Source: Thalassobellus sediminis (GTDB lineage: Bacteria > Bacteroidota > Bacteroidia > Flavobacteriales > Flavobacteriaceae). From it: DNA of 64,000 bases. A program made the translations under genes and the position numbers. The notes below the pieces were generated by a model. The model saw nothing but the letters and a program-made list of their open reading frames with translations. It was not told the DNA's origin and made no database searches. The stretch spans positions 186,001-250,000 of the forward strand of contig NZ_JBISCD010000040.1 of NCBI RefSeq assembly GCF_044386045.1, read 5' to 3'. Positions 1 through 8,780 of this stretch are shown in pieces; position 1 is the stretch's first letter, and every line of letters begins with the position of its first letter.

Positions 1-493
1 CAAACCCCTCTACTTTCTTAATTGCTGTTGCCTTAAAACAGGTATATTTTCCAATGGTTTTGGTTTCTGCGCCTAATTCCCATTCTAACTTTTGTAAACT
101 ATCATTAACCAAAAATTGTTTTCCAAAAAACTCTTCTTCTTTTAAAACTTTTTGATCTTTTACATTTTTATACTGAGCACCTCCTGTTCCCATCATCATT
201 CTAAAACGCATACCACCACCTTGTCCAGGTGCTTCTAATTTTTCTTCTTCTTTATATAAAGATTCAGATTGATTAAACGTTAGAATAAATGTTTTTTCTA
301 AAGCACTTTTCATACGGTCTGCGATTTGCTTTTTACGCTCTTCACTTAATTGTCCGCCACCAAAATTGCTCATATCCATAGTTGTTTTTGATTCATAAAT
401 AGCTATTCCTTGGAAATCTTTTTGAGCAAAAGAAATAAAGGAAACCAATAGCAATAAACATGTTATTACAGTTTTAAAATAATTGAAGATCAT
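1..493 (-). CDS. GLPGLI family protein, C-terminus cut by window edge
   Basis: This minus-strand frame is open from position 493 to the left edge of the window. It begins with a signal peptide (MIFNYFKTVITCLLLLVSF, ending FAQ). It then has a Met- and Gly-rich stretch and the block FGKQFLVNDSLQKLEWELG followed by TKTIGKYTCFKAT, which is the hallmark of the Bacteroidota GLPGLI family (TIGR01200). The family is exported and its function is unknown. An in-frame ATG at 517 would add eight residues (MPNKTLLI). I prefer 493 because the signal peptide then begins normally. The gene is divergent from the secreted protein at 650. Confidence 0.8.
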   Translation of the reverse strand, partial: MIFNYFKTVITCLLLLVSFISFAQKDFQGIAIYESKTTMDMSNFGGGQLSEERKKQIADRMKSALEKTFILTFNQSESLYKEEEKLEAPGQGGGMRFRMMMGTGGAQYKNVKDQKVLKEEEFFGKQFLVNDSLQKLEWELGAETKTIGKYTCFKATAIKKVEGF

Positions 494-608
494 AATTAAT
501 AATGTTTTGTTAGGCATTAATTAAACTTAGACCTAAACTACATTATTTAGTTTAATTGAAAAGTGTTAAAGTATTCTTAAAAAATTTATTAATTCTCTAA
601 AAACTAAT

Positions 609-641
609 TTGCTAAAAAGTGGTTTGATTTTTGTATTTTTC
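609..641 (+). promoter_or_regulatory. Candidate Bacteroidota-type promoter
   Basis: TTG at 609-611 and TATTTTTC at 634-641 are separated by 22 bp. This is close to the Bacteroidota TTG-N17-23-TAnnTTTG consensus; only the last base of the -7 box differs. The box ends 8 bp before the ATG at 650, so the leader would be very short. Confidence 0.45.
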
Positions 642-649
642 ATGTCGCC

Positions 650-1429
650 ATGAAACATACTATATACTTTTTTCTTTTACTAACTTCTACAATGTTCTCT
701 CAAGAACGTATTGAAGCTTCATTAACAAAAAGTTACAAATTTAATATGGAAACACTTGTTTCAATAGACAATTTTAACACCCAATTCTACATCAATAATA
801 ATGTTTTCAACAAAAAGAATGCTACCATAACAATCACTTATAACAATTTACAATTAGGAAATCTAGAAAGCGCTAATACTTTCAACCCTTTAAAAATCAA
901 TCTTTTTTACAAAGATTTTAATACCGTTATTATTCTAGACAACAGATTAGCTGAAATATTCAAAATTGATTTTAACACCAATTCTAGCTACAAAAACATT
1001 TCACATATTTCTACAGGACATGATAACACCATCTGGATATTTAATCAAGATACGCAACAACTAGAACTTTTTGATTATAAACAAAATACAACAAGAGCCG
1101 AAGCCTTACCTATACAAACCGAAATTTTAGATTTAAAAAGTAATTACAATACCTGCTGGCTACTAACTAAAAAATATTTGTATGTATATAATTATTTTGG
1201 AAGCTTATTACAGAAAATTAAAAATGATGGCTTTACGGCTTTAGCTGAAAGTAATAACAATATTATTTTAAGAAAAGACAATACTCTATTTTATTTAAAA
1301 AGAAATACTGAAAAGCCTATTCCAATAGCAACTCCAAATTTATTAATTAAACAGTTTTTTGTAACCAACGAAACCTTGTATATTTACAACAACGAAAGCA
1401 TTTACAAATACCAAATAAAAATCGATTAA
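650..1429 (+). CDS. Secreted protein of unknown function, propeller-like
   Basis: A 259-residue protein with a signal peptide (about residues 1-18, ending MFSQ). The rest contains repeated short beta-rich units of the type NTIWIFNQDTQQLELFDY, TCWLLTKKYLYVYNYFGSLLQKI and NETLYIYNNESIYKY. These look like the blades of a small beta-propeller. I recognise no catalytic motif. It ends four bases before the deoxynucleoside kinase, so the two are probably co-transcribed. That pairing gives no clear functional hint. Confidence 0.75.
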   Translation: MKHTIYFFLLLTSTMFSQERIEASLTKSYKFNMETLVSIDNFNTQFYINNNVFNKKNATITITYNNLQLGNLESANTFNPLKINLFYKDFNTVIILDNRLAEIFKIDFNTNSSYKNISHISTGHDNTIWIFNQDTQQLELFDYKQNTTRAEALPIQTEILDLKSNYNTCWLLTKKYLYVYNYFGSLLQKIKNDGFTALAESNNNIILRKDNTLFYLKRNTEKPIPIATPNLLIKQFFVTNETLYIYNNESIYKYQIKID

Positions 1430-1433
1430 GATT

Positions 1434-2048
1434 ATGCATATTGCTATTGCCGGAAATATTGGCGCTGGAAAAACAACCCTCACTAAATTACTAGCAAAAC
1501 ATTATAAATGGGAAGCCCAACTTGAAGATGTTGTAGACAACCCCTATCTAGACGATTTTTACAATCAAATGGAGCGTTGGAGTTTCAACTTGCAAGTGTA
1601 TTTTTTAAATAGTAGATTTCGTCAAGTATTAGAAATTCACAAAAGCGGAAAAGATATTATCCAAGATAGAACTATCTATGAAGACGCGCATATTTTTGCA
1701 CCCAATTTGCATGCTATGGGTTTAATGACGAATCGTGATTATGAAAACTACAAATCGCTTTTCGATTTAATGGAATCTTTAGTTCAAGGTCCCGATGTAT
1801 TAATTTATTTACGTAGTACAATACCAAATTTAGTAAAACAAATACATAAACGCGGACGTGATTATGAAAACTCTATAAGTATTGATTACTTAAGTCGATT
1901 AAACGAGCGCTACGAAGCTTGGATACATGGCTACACCAAAGGCAAACTATTAATAATAGATGTTGACGATTTAGATTTTGTAGACAACCCAGAAGACTTA
2001 GGAAGTGTCATAAACACTATTGATGCAGAAATCAACGGACTGTTTTAG
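1434..2048 (+). CDS. Deoxynucleoside kinase
   Basis: A 204-residue P-loop kinase that phosphorylates deoxynucleosides (dA/dG/dC type) in the salvage pathway. The Walker A motif GNIGAGKTT is at residues 7-15. The DRTIYEDAHIF motif near residue 80 matches the family's DRS/ERS region, and HKRGRDYE near residue 140 is the arginine-rich LID. The length is normal for bacterial dNKs. It follows the preceding gene by 4 bp and converges with the gene ending at 2051 with almost no gap. The exact nucleoside preference cannot be read from sequence. Confidence 0.93.
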   Translation: MHIAIAGNIGAGKTTLTKLLAKHYKWEAQLEDVVDNPYLDDFYNQMERWSFNLQVYFLNSRFRQVLEIHKSGKDIIQDRTIYEDAHIFAPNLHAMGLMTNRDYENYKSLFDLMESLVQGPDVLIYLRSTIPNLVKQIHKRGRDYENSISIDYLSRLNERYEAWIHGYTKGKLLIIDVDDLDFVDNPEDLGSVINTIDAEINGLF

Positions 2049-2050
2049 TA

Positions 2051-3823
2051 TTATTTTTTAACCTTAAAATGTTTCTTTGAAACAATATACTTACCATCAT
2101 TAGTAAATCCGTCTAATACAATTTCAAAAGTACCTTCTACATCAGAGGTATAGAATTCTATAGTTTTAATACCAGAATCTATTTGTATGCTTGGTAGCCA
2201 TAATAACTGCCTTCTATAATCGGGTATTCGCTTTAAATCATCCTTTTCAGATTTATAATTGGGCTTGTAAAAAGATTTAGAATTTAAAGGTGCATCTAGT
2301 TTAAAATATAATTTATCATTCGCATTTTCTGGCAAAGTAAAATCGCCATTCTTAGTTTTTATATCTACAATACCGTAAAATATACTGGGACCGTAAAAAT
2401 AAGTCCCTCTAACCACATCTATACGCTTTATATTAAAAGCATCATAATCTATAATATCTTGATTGTTCTCTATTAAAACTCCATCAAAAAGCACTAAAGG
2501 GTCTAGGTTAGAATAAGAACTCACTCTATCTTCTACAAGATCATTAACTTTAAATTTATACACCCCATTTTGTTTTCTAATAGCACAAGATTGAATTATT
2601 TCAACAAAGGTTTCTCTTAATGTTGAAAACCTTTTGTAATCATCTAATAAATATTCAACATCAGGTTTCATATAAAACGGAGCATTTGGCTCTCGTATTA
2701 TTACACTATCTTTTTTAGAATCATAATATGTACTTTCAATTTGATTATAAACACTTTGACTTACCAGCCAATCATATAAATTTTTATTTAAGTGTATTTT
2801 TGAGAAACTTAGATTAGAATAATCATAAAAATCTGGATCATCTAATACAATCTTATAATTGTTATTATTTTCATTTAAAACCTGAACTAAAACATCTGAA
2901 CTATTATAATTTTCATATAAGCTAAAATAAAATCTACCAGAAGAATTCGTTTTAGCATTTTTTAAAATAAAATTTTTTCCTGGAATGGACAAGCCCACAT
3001 TAATATTAGCAACTAACGAATCATTAGTTTTAAATTTAACTAGCCCGGAAACAATTTCACCTCTTATTTCAGGTAAAAGGTTAAAATTATTTTTTTTATT
3101 TATAACGACATTATCATTAACAACCGCATTGCTTATTATTTCAATTGGATTAACTTTTCGAACAGATATAGAGTAATTACCATTATATAAATCCCCTAAA
3201 CTATTCTTTAAATCAACTGAAACTAGACTTCTAAGTTGTACATTATTAAATTTAGTTTCAACTTGAATATTTTGAGAATTTACTTTGGGCGCTTCTATTT
3301 CAGTTGTATCTATTTGAATAATAACTGATTCTTTTTTATTAGTATTTTTATTTATCAAGAATGGATTAATAATATATATATCTTTGAGAAAAAGCGGATT
3401 GGCGTTTTTCATCCATTTAGTATAAGCAACTAATTTGTATTGGCCAGTTTTAATTTCAGTTGAAATAAAATAATCTCCGTTCCCCAACCCTTTATTTAAT
3501 AGTAGTTTATGCTTAAAAAGTGTTTGTCCGTTTTCGCCTAACAACGCTACATAACCTAACTTACTTATACTACTTAAACTCTTATTAGCTGCTAAGCAAA
3601 AGAAATTATAGTATAATGTTTCACCAACCACAAAAACATTTGAGTTAGAACTTAAAAATACTGTTTCTCTTGGAATTTGATTTACACCAATATTTTTTTG
3701 CTGAGCAATAGCAACCATATTGATTAAGCACAAAATAATTATAACTTTAAGTATTTTATATTTTATTAATCCTCCCAAAATTCTGGTTTTATACTCGATG
3801 AAAATGTTGAACAGTCTGCACAT
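2051..3823 (-). CDS. Exported TonB plug-domain protein, last gene of DUF4249 operon
   Basis: About 590 residues. The N-terminal half is beta-sandwich-like (MG2 style: FVVGETLYYNFFCLAANKSL, then GDYFISTEIKTGQYKLVAYTKWMKN). Near the C-terminus, LVLFDGVLIENNQDII, IKRIDVVRGTYFYG and YGIVDIKTKNGDF match a TonB-receptor plug domain, but no outer-membrane barrel follows. Such plug-only proteins commonly accompany DUF4249 and STN receptors in Bacteroidota. The only ATG in a sensible place (3823) overlaps the upstream gene by 58 bp and adds about 19 residues before the signal peptide (KYKILKVIIILCLINMVAIAQ). The natural start appears to be an ATA at 3766-3764 that overlaps the upstream stop, with GGGAGG at 3771-3776. 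Confidence 0.75.
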   Translation of the reverse strand: MCRLFNIFIEYKTRILGGLIKYKILKVIIILCLINMVAIAQQKNIGVNQIPRETVFLSSNSNVFVVGETLYYNFFCLAANKSLSSISKLGYVALLGENGQTLFKHKLLLNKGLGNGDYFISTEIKTGQYKLVAYTKWMKNANPLFLKDIYIINPFLINKNTNKKESVIIQIDTTEIEAPKVNSQNIQVETKFNNVQLRSLVSVDLKNSLGDLYNGNYSISVRKVNPIEIISNAVVNDNVVINKKNNFNLLPEIRGEIVSGLVKFKTNDSLVANINVGLSIPGKNFILKNAKTNSSGRFYFSLYENYNSSDVLVQVLNENNNNYKIVLDDPDFYDYSNLSFSKIHLNKNLYDWLVSQSVYNQIESTYYDSKKDSVIIREPNAPFYMKPDVEYLLDDYKRFSTLRETFVEIIQSCAIRKQNGVYKFKVNDLVEDRVSSYSNLDPLVLFDGVLIENNQDIIDYDAFNIKRIDVVRGTYFYGPSIFYGIVDIKTKNGDFTLPENANDKLYFKLDAPLNSKSFYKPNYKSEKDDLKRIPDYRRQLLWLPSIQIDSGIKTIEFYTSDVEGTFEIVLDGFTNDGKYIVSKKHFKVKK

Positions 3824-4989
3824 TGTCTTTTTGTTATGGCATACTTATCTGAGAATGGCATTTTTTCATTATATAGATACGCTCCTCCTTCTTGTAAAGC
3901 GAAAAACAATTTCACCCTTTCGTTAATATTTAAATTTGGATCTATTAAAGCATAATCTAATATTTGATAGTCACAATCATAAAAATAATAAGGAAAATCT
4001 ATTCCTAAATCTTGATAGTCAAAATAAATTCTTTTTGAATCTACAGATGAGACATCAAAATAGCCAATAACTTTTTCTTGCTTACTTTGCTGAGAGTTAA
4101 TATTTCCTTTAATATAACCAGGTTGATTATCTAATAACAAGCTAACATCACCACCTAATTCCTTAAGAATTCTATAAAAGTTATATGCGTTTGCAGATTG
4201 AACATACTGCCTAACCAAAATACTATATCTCTCTCTAAAAACACTAAGATTATCTTGACTTGTAAACCTAATAGGAAATCTTAAAATTCTATTTCGTGAA
4301 ATAGCTTCCGTATTAGTTAATATAATATTAGAATAATTTGTTGTATAACAAACCTCTTGCAGCTTTGGGTTATTATAAACTCTTAATCCATAAGTTAAAT
4401 CCCAATAGGCATCATCCCTAAGATTAAATATTTCTGTGTCTTTACCAGTATAAAATGGTGCAATAATTTTATATGTTTCTTCATACTCATATCTAAAAAA
4501 TTGAGCTTCACCTAAATTTTCATTAGTATCAACAAATATTTGTACACCACTGTCATTTCCTATATCCACCAACTCTGAATACAAATTAGTTATACTTGCT
4601 TTTGCCGGCAAAACTTCTTCATTAGAAACATATTTTTTACCACTAACAGTTTCAATAACTAACTTATATAAAACATCTTTAACTACCTGGAATTCTGTAT
4701 CAGAAACATATAATCCATTGCCTGTATCTTGAAAATTATAAATATCTTGATTACTTGTTTCGATTTTAACAGTAGCATTTCGCTCTAAAACAATAGTATC
4801 TTTTTCTAACAAGTGCGTTCTTGATATTTTAATTTCATGTCTTTTTAGTTCATCTGTTATAGTAGCTTCAACAACTAAAACGTCTTCAAAGTCTTCGGTT
4901 TCTAATTCAAACTTTTCTGTACAATTAAATATGCTAAATCCAATTGAACCTAAGATAATTAAATACACTATAAAAAATTTATACTTCAT
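3766..4989 (-). CDS. DUF4249 domain-containing lipoprotein
   Basis: A 407-residue protein with a lipoprotein signal (FSIFNC, Cys about 23). It shows the usual DUF4249 plan: an N-terminal beta domain (DVLVVEATITDELKRHEIKISRT), a central receptor-adjacent domain, and a C-terminal cysteine cluster CADCSTFSSSIKPEFW that matches the family's C-x-x-C then Pro-x-Phe-Trp ending. The family is encoded next to STN-type TonB receptors and is thought to be a surface partner of them; the ligand is unknown. Its ATG overlaps the stop of the receptor gene as TAATG, so the two are translationally coupled. Confidence 0.9.
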   Translation of the reverse strand: MKYKFFIVYLIILGSIGFSIFNCTEKFELETEDFEDVLVVEATITDELKRHEIKISRTHLLEKDTIVLERNATVKIETSNQDIYNFQDTGNGLYVSDTEFQVVKDVLYKLVIETVSGKKYVSNEEVLPAKASITNLYSELVDIGNDSGVQIFVDTNENLGEAQFFRYEYEETYKIIAPFYTGKDTEIFNLRDDAYWDLTYGLRVYNNPKLQEVCYTTNYSNIILTNTEAISRNRILRFPIRFTSQDNLSVFRERYSILVRQYVQSANAYNFYRILKELGGDVSLLLDNQPGYIKGNINSQQSKQEKVIGYFDVSSVDSKRIYFDYQDLGIDFPYYFYDCDYQILDYALIDPNLNINERVKLFFALQEGGAYLYNEKMPFSDKYAITKRQCADCSTFSSSIKPEFWED

Positions 4990-7766
4990 TAAAACTTAAA
5001 ATTATATGTTATTGTTGGAACTGGCACTGCAAAAATAGAAGACTTATATCCTTCTATTTTGCCATTTTCGTTAACAAAAAAAACTGAATACGGATTATTT
5101 CTACCCAAAAGATTATAAACTGATATATTAAAAAAACTATGGGCTAATTTTTCATTTTTATGATTCCCTTCTATATTTACACCAAGATCTAGTCTATAAT
5201 AATCTGGCACTCTAAATTTATTTCTGTCACTATATAATACATGCTCTGTACCTGCATAATTATATTTTCCCACAGGATAAGTTATAGGTCTTCCTGATTG
5301 ATAATTAAAATTAAAAGATACACTATATCGTTTTGTAATTCTGTAATTAGACACCAAATTAAGATCATGTGGTCTATCTTGATTGGCATCAAAATATGTC
5401 CCATTGTTAACTTTATTTGTTAAAAAATTACTATCAAGCTTTATTAATGTTTTAGAATACGAATAACCTAGCCATCCATTTAATTTACCTTTACTTTTTT
5501 TGAGCATAAACTCAACACCGTATGCTTTTCCAATTCCTGATAACAATTCTGTTTCAATATTTTCATTTAAAATTAAATCGGCTCCAATTTTAAAATCAAG
5601 TAAATTCTTCATTTTTTTATAATATCCCTCAAGACTAATTTCATATGAACTATCTTGAAAATTCTTAAACAAACCAACTGAAATCTGTTGTGCCTTTTGT
5701 GGTTTTACATATAAATCTGATAATTTCCATGAATCAACAGGAGATGCTGTCGTATTTGTAGAAAGCAAATGTGTATATTGAATAGTATTATTATATCCCG
5801 CTTTTAATGACACATTAGGTGAAAGAAAATAGCGTCCAGAAAATCGAAACTCTGGTCCTCCATAAGTTTTTATAACTTCATTTTTATCATAAAACTTAGT
5901 ATCTACAATACTCTCATTACTTATTGGCAAAGTGAGGTCATATATGTTTTGATTTTTCTCTCCTAGAATTAAAAAAGTAGAAAACCTTAAACCTAGATCT
6001 AATGATAATTTATCATTAATTTCAAACAAATCCGATACAAAAAAAGCTGACTCTAAAGCTTTTTCATTTACTGTTTTTTTACTCGTTATTATAGATTCTG
6101 ATCCTAAAGGGTTTATATAACCAGGTTGGATTTTATAAAGTTTACTACTTAGCCCATAATTTAACTTATGCCTTTTACTCAGATTATATTTTGCTTTTAA
6201 TTTTAACTGACTTTCATTAATCTTATATCCATAATCAAAATTTCTATCAAAAGCACCTTCATATAATATATTGTAATTATATTGACTTGTAGCTAATTGA
6301 GTTTCTAAACTATTTTTGTTGTTAAATTTATGACTCCATTTAATTGATGCTAAAAAATTACCGTAACTAAAAATAGAATCTGATGATATACTAAATTCAT
6401 CTTTACTAATGTATGCTGTAGCTTCCAAATCATTATTCTCATTAATATTATGGTCATATTTTATAACAGCATCATAAAAAGAAGCCCTGCTGTTTTTTAT
6501 AGATTCTTCTGATATTCTTTTAAGAATCCAATCAGAATAAGTTGCTCTTGCTCCAACCATTAATGAGCTCTTTCCTTTAACTATAGGCGTTTCTATTGTT
6601 AAATTACCTGTAACAGGACCAATACTGCCTTCTCCAGAAAACTTATCCATGTTACCTTCTTTAGTAGAAATATCTATAACAGACGACAATCTTCCTCCAA
6701 ACTCTGCAGGTATATTTCCTTTATAAATATCTGCACTACCTGAAACAAAGGGATTAATTGCTGAGAATATTCCGAAAAAATGTGACGGATTGTATATTAC
6801 TGCATCATCAAAGAGTATTAAATTTTGATCAACTTTTCCACCTCTAACATTATAACCCAGTGCACCTTCACCTGCAGTTTTAATACCTGGCATTGTTGTA
6901 GCTACTTTTAAAATATCTCGCTCCCCTAAAACTAATGGCATATTTTTAATGCCTTTAACATCTATTTTAGAAACACCACTAATAACACTTTTAATGTTAT
7001 CATCTCTATTTGATTCAATTAAAACTTCATCAAGTTGTTCTATATTTTCATCAAGATTAAAATCTAAAATACCATCTCCATAAATAATAATTTGCTTTTG
7101 ATTTTTCCCATAAGACAAAAGAGCTGTTTCTATAAGATGAAACCCTGATGATAGCTTTAATTTATAAAAACCATTATTATCTGTTACTGTACTTACATTT
7201 GCATCCTTAACATAAATAGATAAATTTTCAATTGGTTTTCCCGTTTTAAAATCCTTTGCATAACCTGACAGGATATATTTCGATTTAACATCAGTCTTAT
7301 TTTCTTTCCCTATAGTATATACTACACTATTAGAACTCTTTATATATTGCTTTTTAAGCACTGGCGCCAAAATTATTTCTTCATTAATTTTAATACCATC
7401 TTCAATTTTAATACCATCTTCTCCAAAAAAATTCTCAGGAAGCTTATCTATAATAGCGTTATTTTTTGTTAGAATAACTTTATTATCTATAAGAATATAA
7501 TTAAATGGAGTATCCTCTAAAACTCCAATTATAATATCATCTATTGTTGTATTTGTAAAAGACTTTGATATTAATGTTTCTTCAAACCAATCTTTATTGA
7601 AATAAAAAAACAAATCTAATTCCTTCTCTAATTTCAAAAGAGCATCAATACGAGTTACATTATTAAAACTTATTGAAATATTCTGATTAGCTTGACTAAA
7701 AACAAATTGTACAAACAAAAAACACAACAATGTCAATAATATTTTTCTTCTAATCATTTTATACAT
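4989..7766 (-). CDS. TonB-dependent receptor with STN and carboxypeptidase-like N-terminal domains
   Basis: A 925-residue outer-membrane receptor. Order: signal peptide (ends QFVFSQ), secretin/TonB N-terminal (STN) domain at about residues 33-100 (ITRIDALLKLEKELDLFFYF region), carboxypeptidase D-like beta domain at about 165-245 (YILSGYAKDFKTGKPIENLS), plug at about 255-365 (TMPGIKTAGEGALGYNVRGG, then SSVIDISTKEGN), and a beta-barrel ending in a terminal Phe (ITYNFKF). It imports an unknown ligand using TonB energy. STN domains often signal to FecR/sigma pairs, but none is in the window. It is the second gene of a four-gene operon with DUF4249 downstream. Confidence 0.92.
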   Translation of the reverse strand: MYKMIRRKILLTLLCFLFVQFVFSQANQNISISFNNVTRIDALLKLEKELDLFFYFNKDWFEETLISKSFTNTTIDDIIIGVLEDTPFNYILIDNKVILTKNNAIIDKLPENFFGEDGIKIEDGIKINEEIILAPVLKKQYIKSSNSVVYTIGKENKTDVKSKYILSGYAKDFKTGKPIENLSIYVKDANVSTVTDNNGFYKLKLSSGFHLIETALLSYGKNQKQIIIYGDGILDFNLDENIEQLDEVLIESNRDDNIKSVISGVSKIDVKGIKNMPLVLGERDILKVATTMPGIKTAGEGALGYNVRGGKVDQNLILFDDAVIYNPSHFFGIFSAINPFVSGSADIYKGNIPAEFGGRLSSVIDISTKEGNMDKFSGEGSIGPVTGNLTIETPIVKGKSSLMVGARATYSDWILKRISEESIKNSRASFYDAVIKYDHNINENNDLEATAYISKDEFSISSDSIFSYGNFLASIKWSHKFNNKNSLETQLATSQYNYNILYEGAFDRNFDYGYKINESQLKLKAKYNLSKRHKLNYGLSSKLYKIQPGYINPLGSESIITSKKTVNEKALESAFFVSDLFEINDKLSLDLGLRFSTFLILGEKNQNIYDLTLPISNESIVDTKFYDKNEVIKTYGGPEFRFSGRYFLSPNVSLKAGYNNTIQYTHLLSTNTTASPVDSWKLSDLYVKPQKAQQISVGLFKNFQDSSYEISLEGYYKKMKNLLDFKIGADLILNENIETELLSGIGKAYGVEFMLKKSKGKLNGWLGYSYSKTLIKLDSNFLTNKVNNGTYFDANQDRPHDLNLVSNYRITKRYSVSFNFNYQSGRPITYPVGKYNYAGTEHVLYSDRNKFRVPDYYRLDLGVNIEGNHKNEKLAHSFFNISVYNLLGRNNPYSVFFVNENGKIEGYKSSIFAVPVPTITYNFKF

Positions 7767-8493
7767 TATTAAACTCTAAAAGTTTGAAAAGCTTATTTAA
7801 AAATTGCTCTTTATCTTTCTTAAAAAGCTTTTTATTCTCTTTATAAAATAATTGAATTTGTTTTTTATTTAAACTAAGAACATCTGTAACATCTTTTATC
7901 TTATCAATTAAATAATACTGATTTTTACTTGATAAAATATAAATCTCTTTGTCTCTAAAAGTATATAATACTTTTCTTCTACTAATAACTTCATTTTTAT
8001 ACTTTATATTTTTAATAAATAATGAAAATTCTTTTCCTTTAAAACTTTCTTTAAAAAATCCATTTTTATAAAACTCTGTAATAACAGGACTTATAGGTAA
8101 CCTGACAAATTTATTGTTGTCTATTATAAATTCAGTAACAAATTGAGAATTCAAACTTAAATAATTAACTTTTTGATTTATTGATTCAAGAATAATTAAG
8201 TCGTTCAATAAATCATATTTAATTTTTAAACCATAATAAGGCTGACTATTATAAATAACAGTACCTTCAAAAAAATCATCGGAAGAATAAAATTTATGAT
8301 TGTCTCTCTTTAAACTTTTATAGACATCAATATATTCTTGTCCATTAATGACATCAAGGTTTTGATTTAAATTAAAAGAATCATAAATTTTGTAATATTG
8401 ACTATTTGAAAATTCATTTTGAGAATAAACAAAATAGGAAAATAAAAAAAGACTCAACACTATTGAATTAGAATAGTAAACATTTAATTGCAT
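7759..8493 (-). CDS. Hypothetical secreted protein, first gene of the TonB/DUF4249 operon
   Basis: About 244 residues from the ATG at 8493. That start puts a normal signal peptide (MQLNVYYSNSIVLSLFLFSYFVYSQ) first. Longer starts at 8511 and 8541 only add 6-16 residues. The mature part is rich in Lys, Tyr and Asn and ends in a basic helical tail (LFKKDKEQFLNKLFKLLEF). I recognise no domain. The 3' end overlaps the receptor gene by 8 bp, so it is translationally coupled and probably an accessory protein of that transport system. Confidence 0.7.
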   Translation of the reverse strand: MQLNVYYSNSIVLSLFLFSYFVYSQNEFSNSQYYKIYDSFNLNQNLDVINGQEYIDVYKSLKRDNHKFYSSDDFFEGTVIYNSQPYYGLKIKYDLLNDLIILESINQKVNYLSLNSQFVTEFIIDNNKFVRLPISPVITEFYKNGFFKESFKGKEFSLFIKNIKYKNEVISRRKVLYTFRDKEIYILSSKNQYYLIDKIKDVTDVLSLNKKQIQLFYKENKKLFKKDKEQFLNKLFKLLEFNNV

Positions 8494-8715
8494 TTTAAAA
8501 AAATCACCCATAAACAAATGATAATCAGAAATATATAACAACGAATATATAAAATAATTCTTACTAAAAAATAAAACAAAGAAAAATAAAAGAAAAAAAT
8601 AATATATTTTTATAACTTAATATTCTTTTAAATATCAAGATTTCATAGAGAAAAACAAAGTTATATAATTACTGCAAACACTATCCTGAAATTATAAAAC
8701 AGAATACCTAACACA

Positions 8716-8770
8716 AAACTATATAACAAAAAAACCACGCTAATAGCGTGGTTTTTTTGTTATATAGTTT
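8716..8770 (-). terminator. Terminator of hppA, perfect 25-bp stem
   Basis: The arms 8716-8740 and 8746-8770 are perfect reverse complements of 25 nt around the loop TAATA. The GC core ACCACGC/GCGTGGT is followed by a T7 run on either strand. It lies just after the hppA stop on the minus strand, so it ends that transcript. Confidence 0.9.
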
Positions 8771-8780
8771 AAACTAATTA

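Noticed and set aside
8716..8770. Long perfect hairpin as a transposon end or small RNA
   Set aside because: Its position right after hppA and the T runs explain it fully as a terminator; no flanking duplication is seen.
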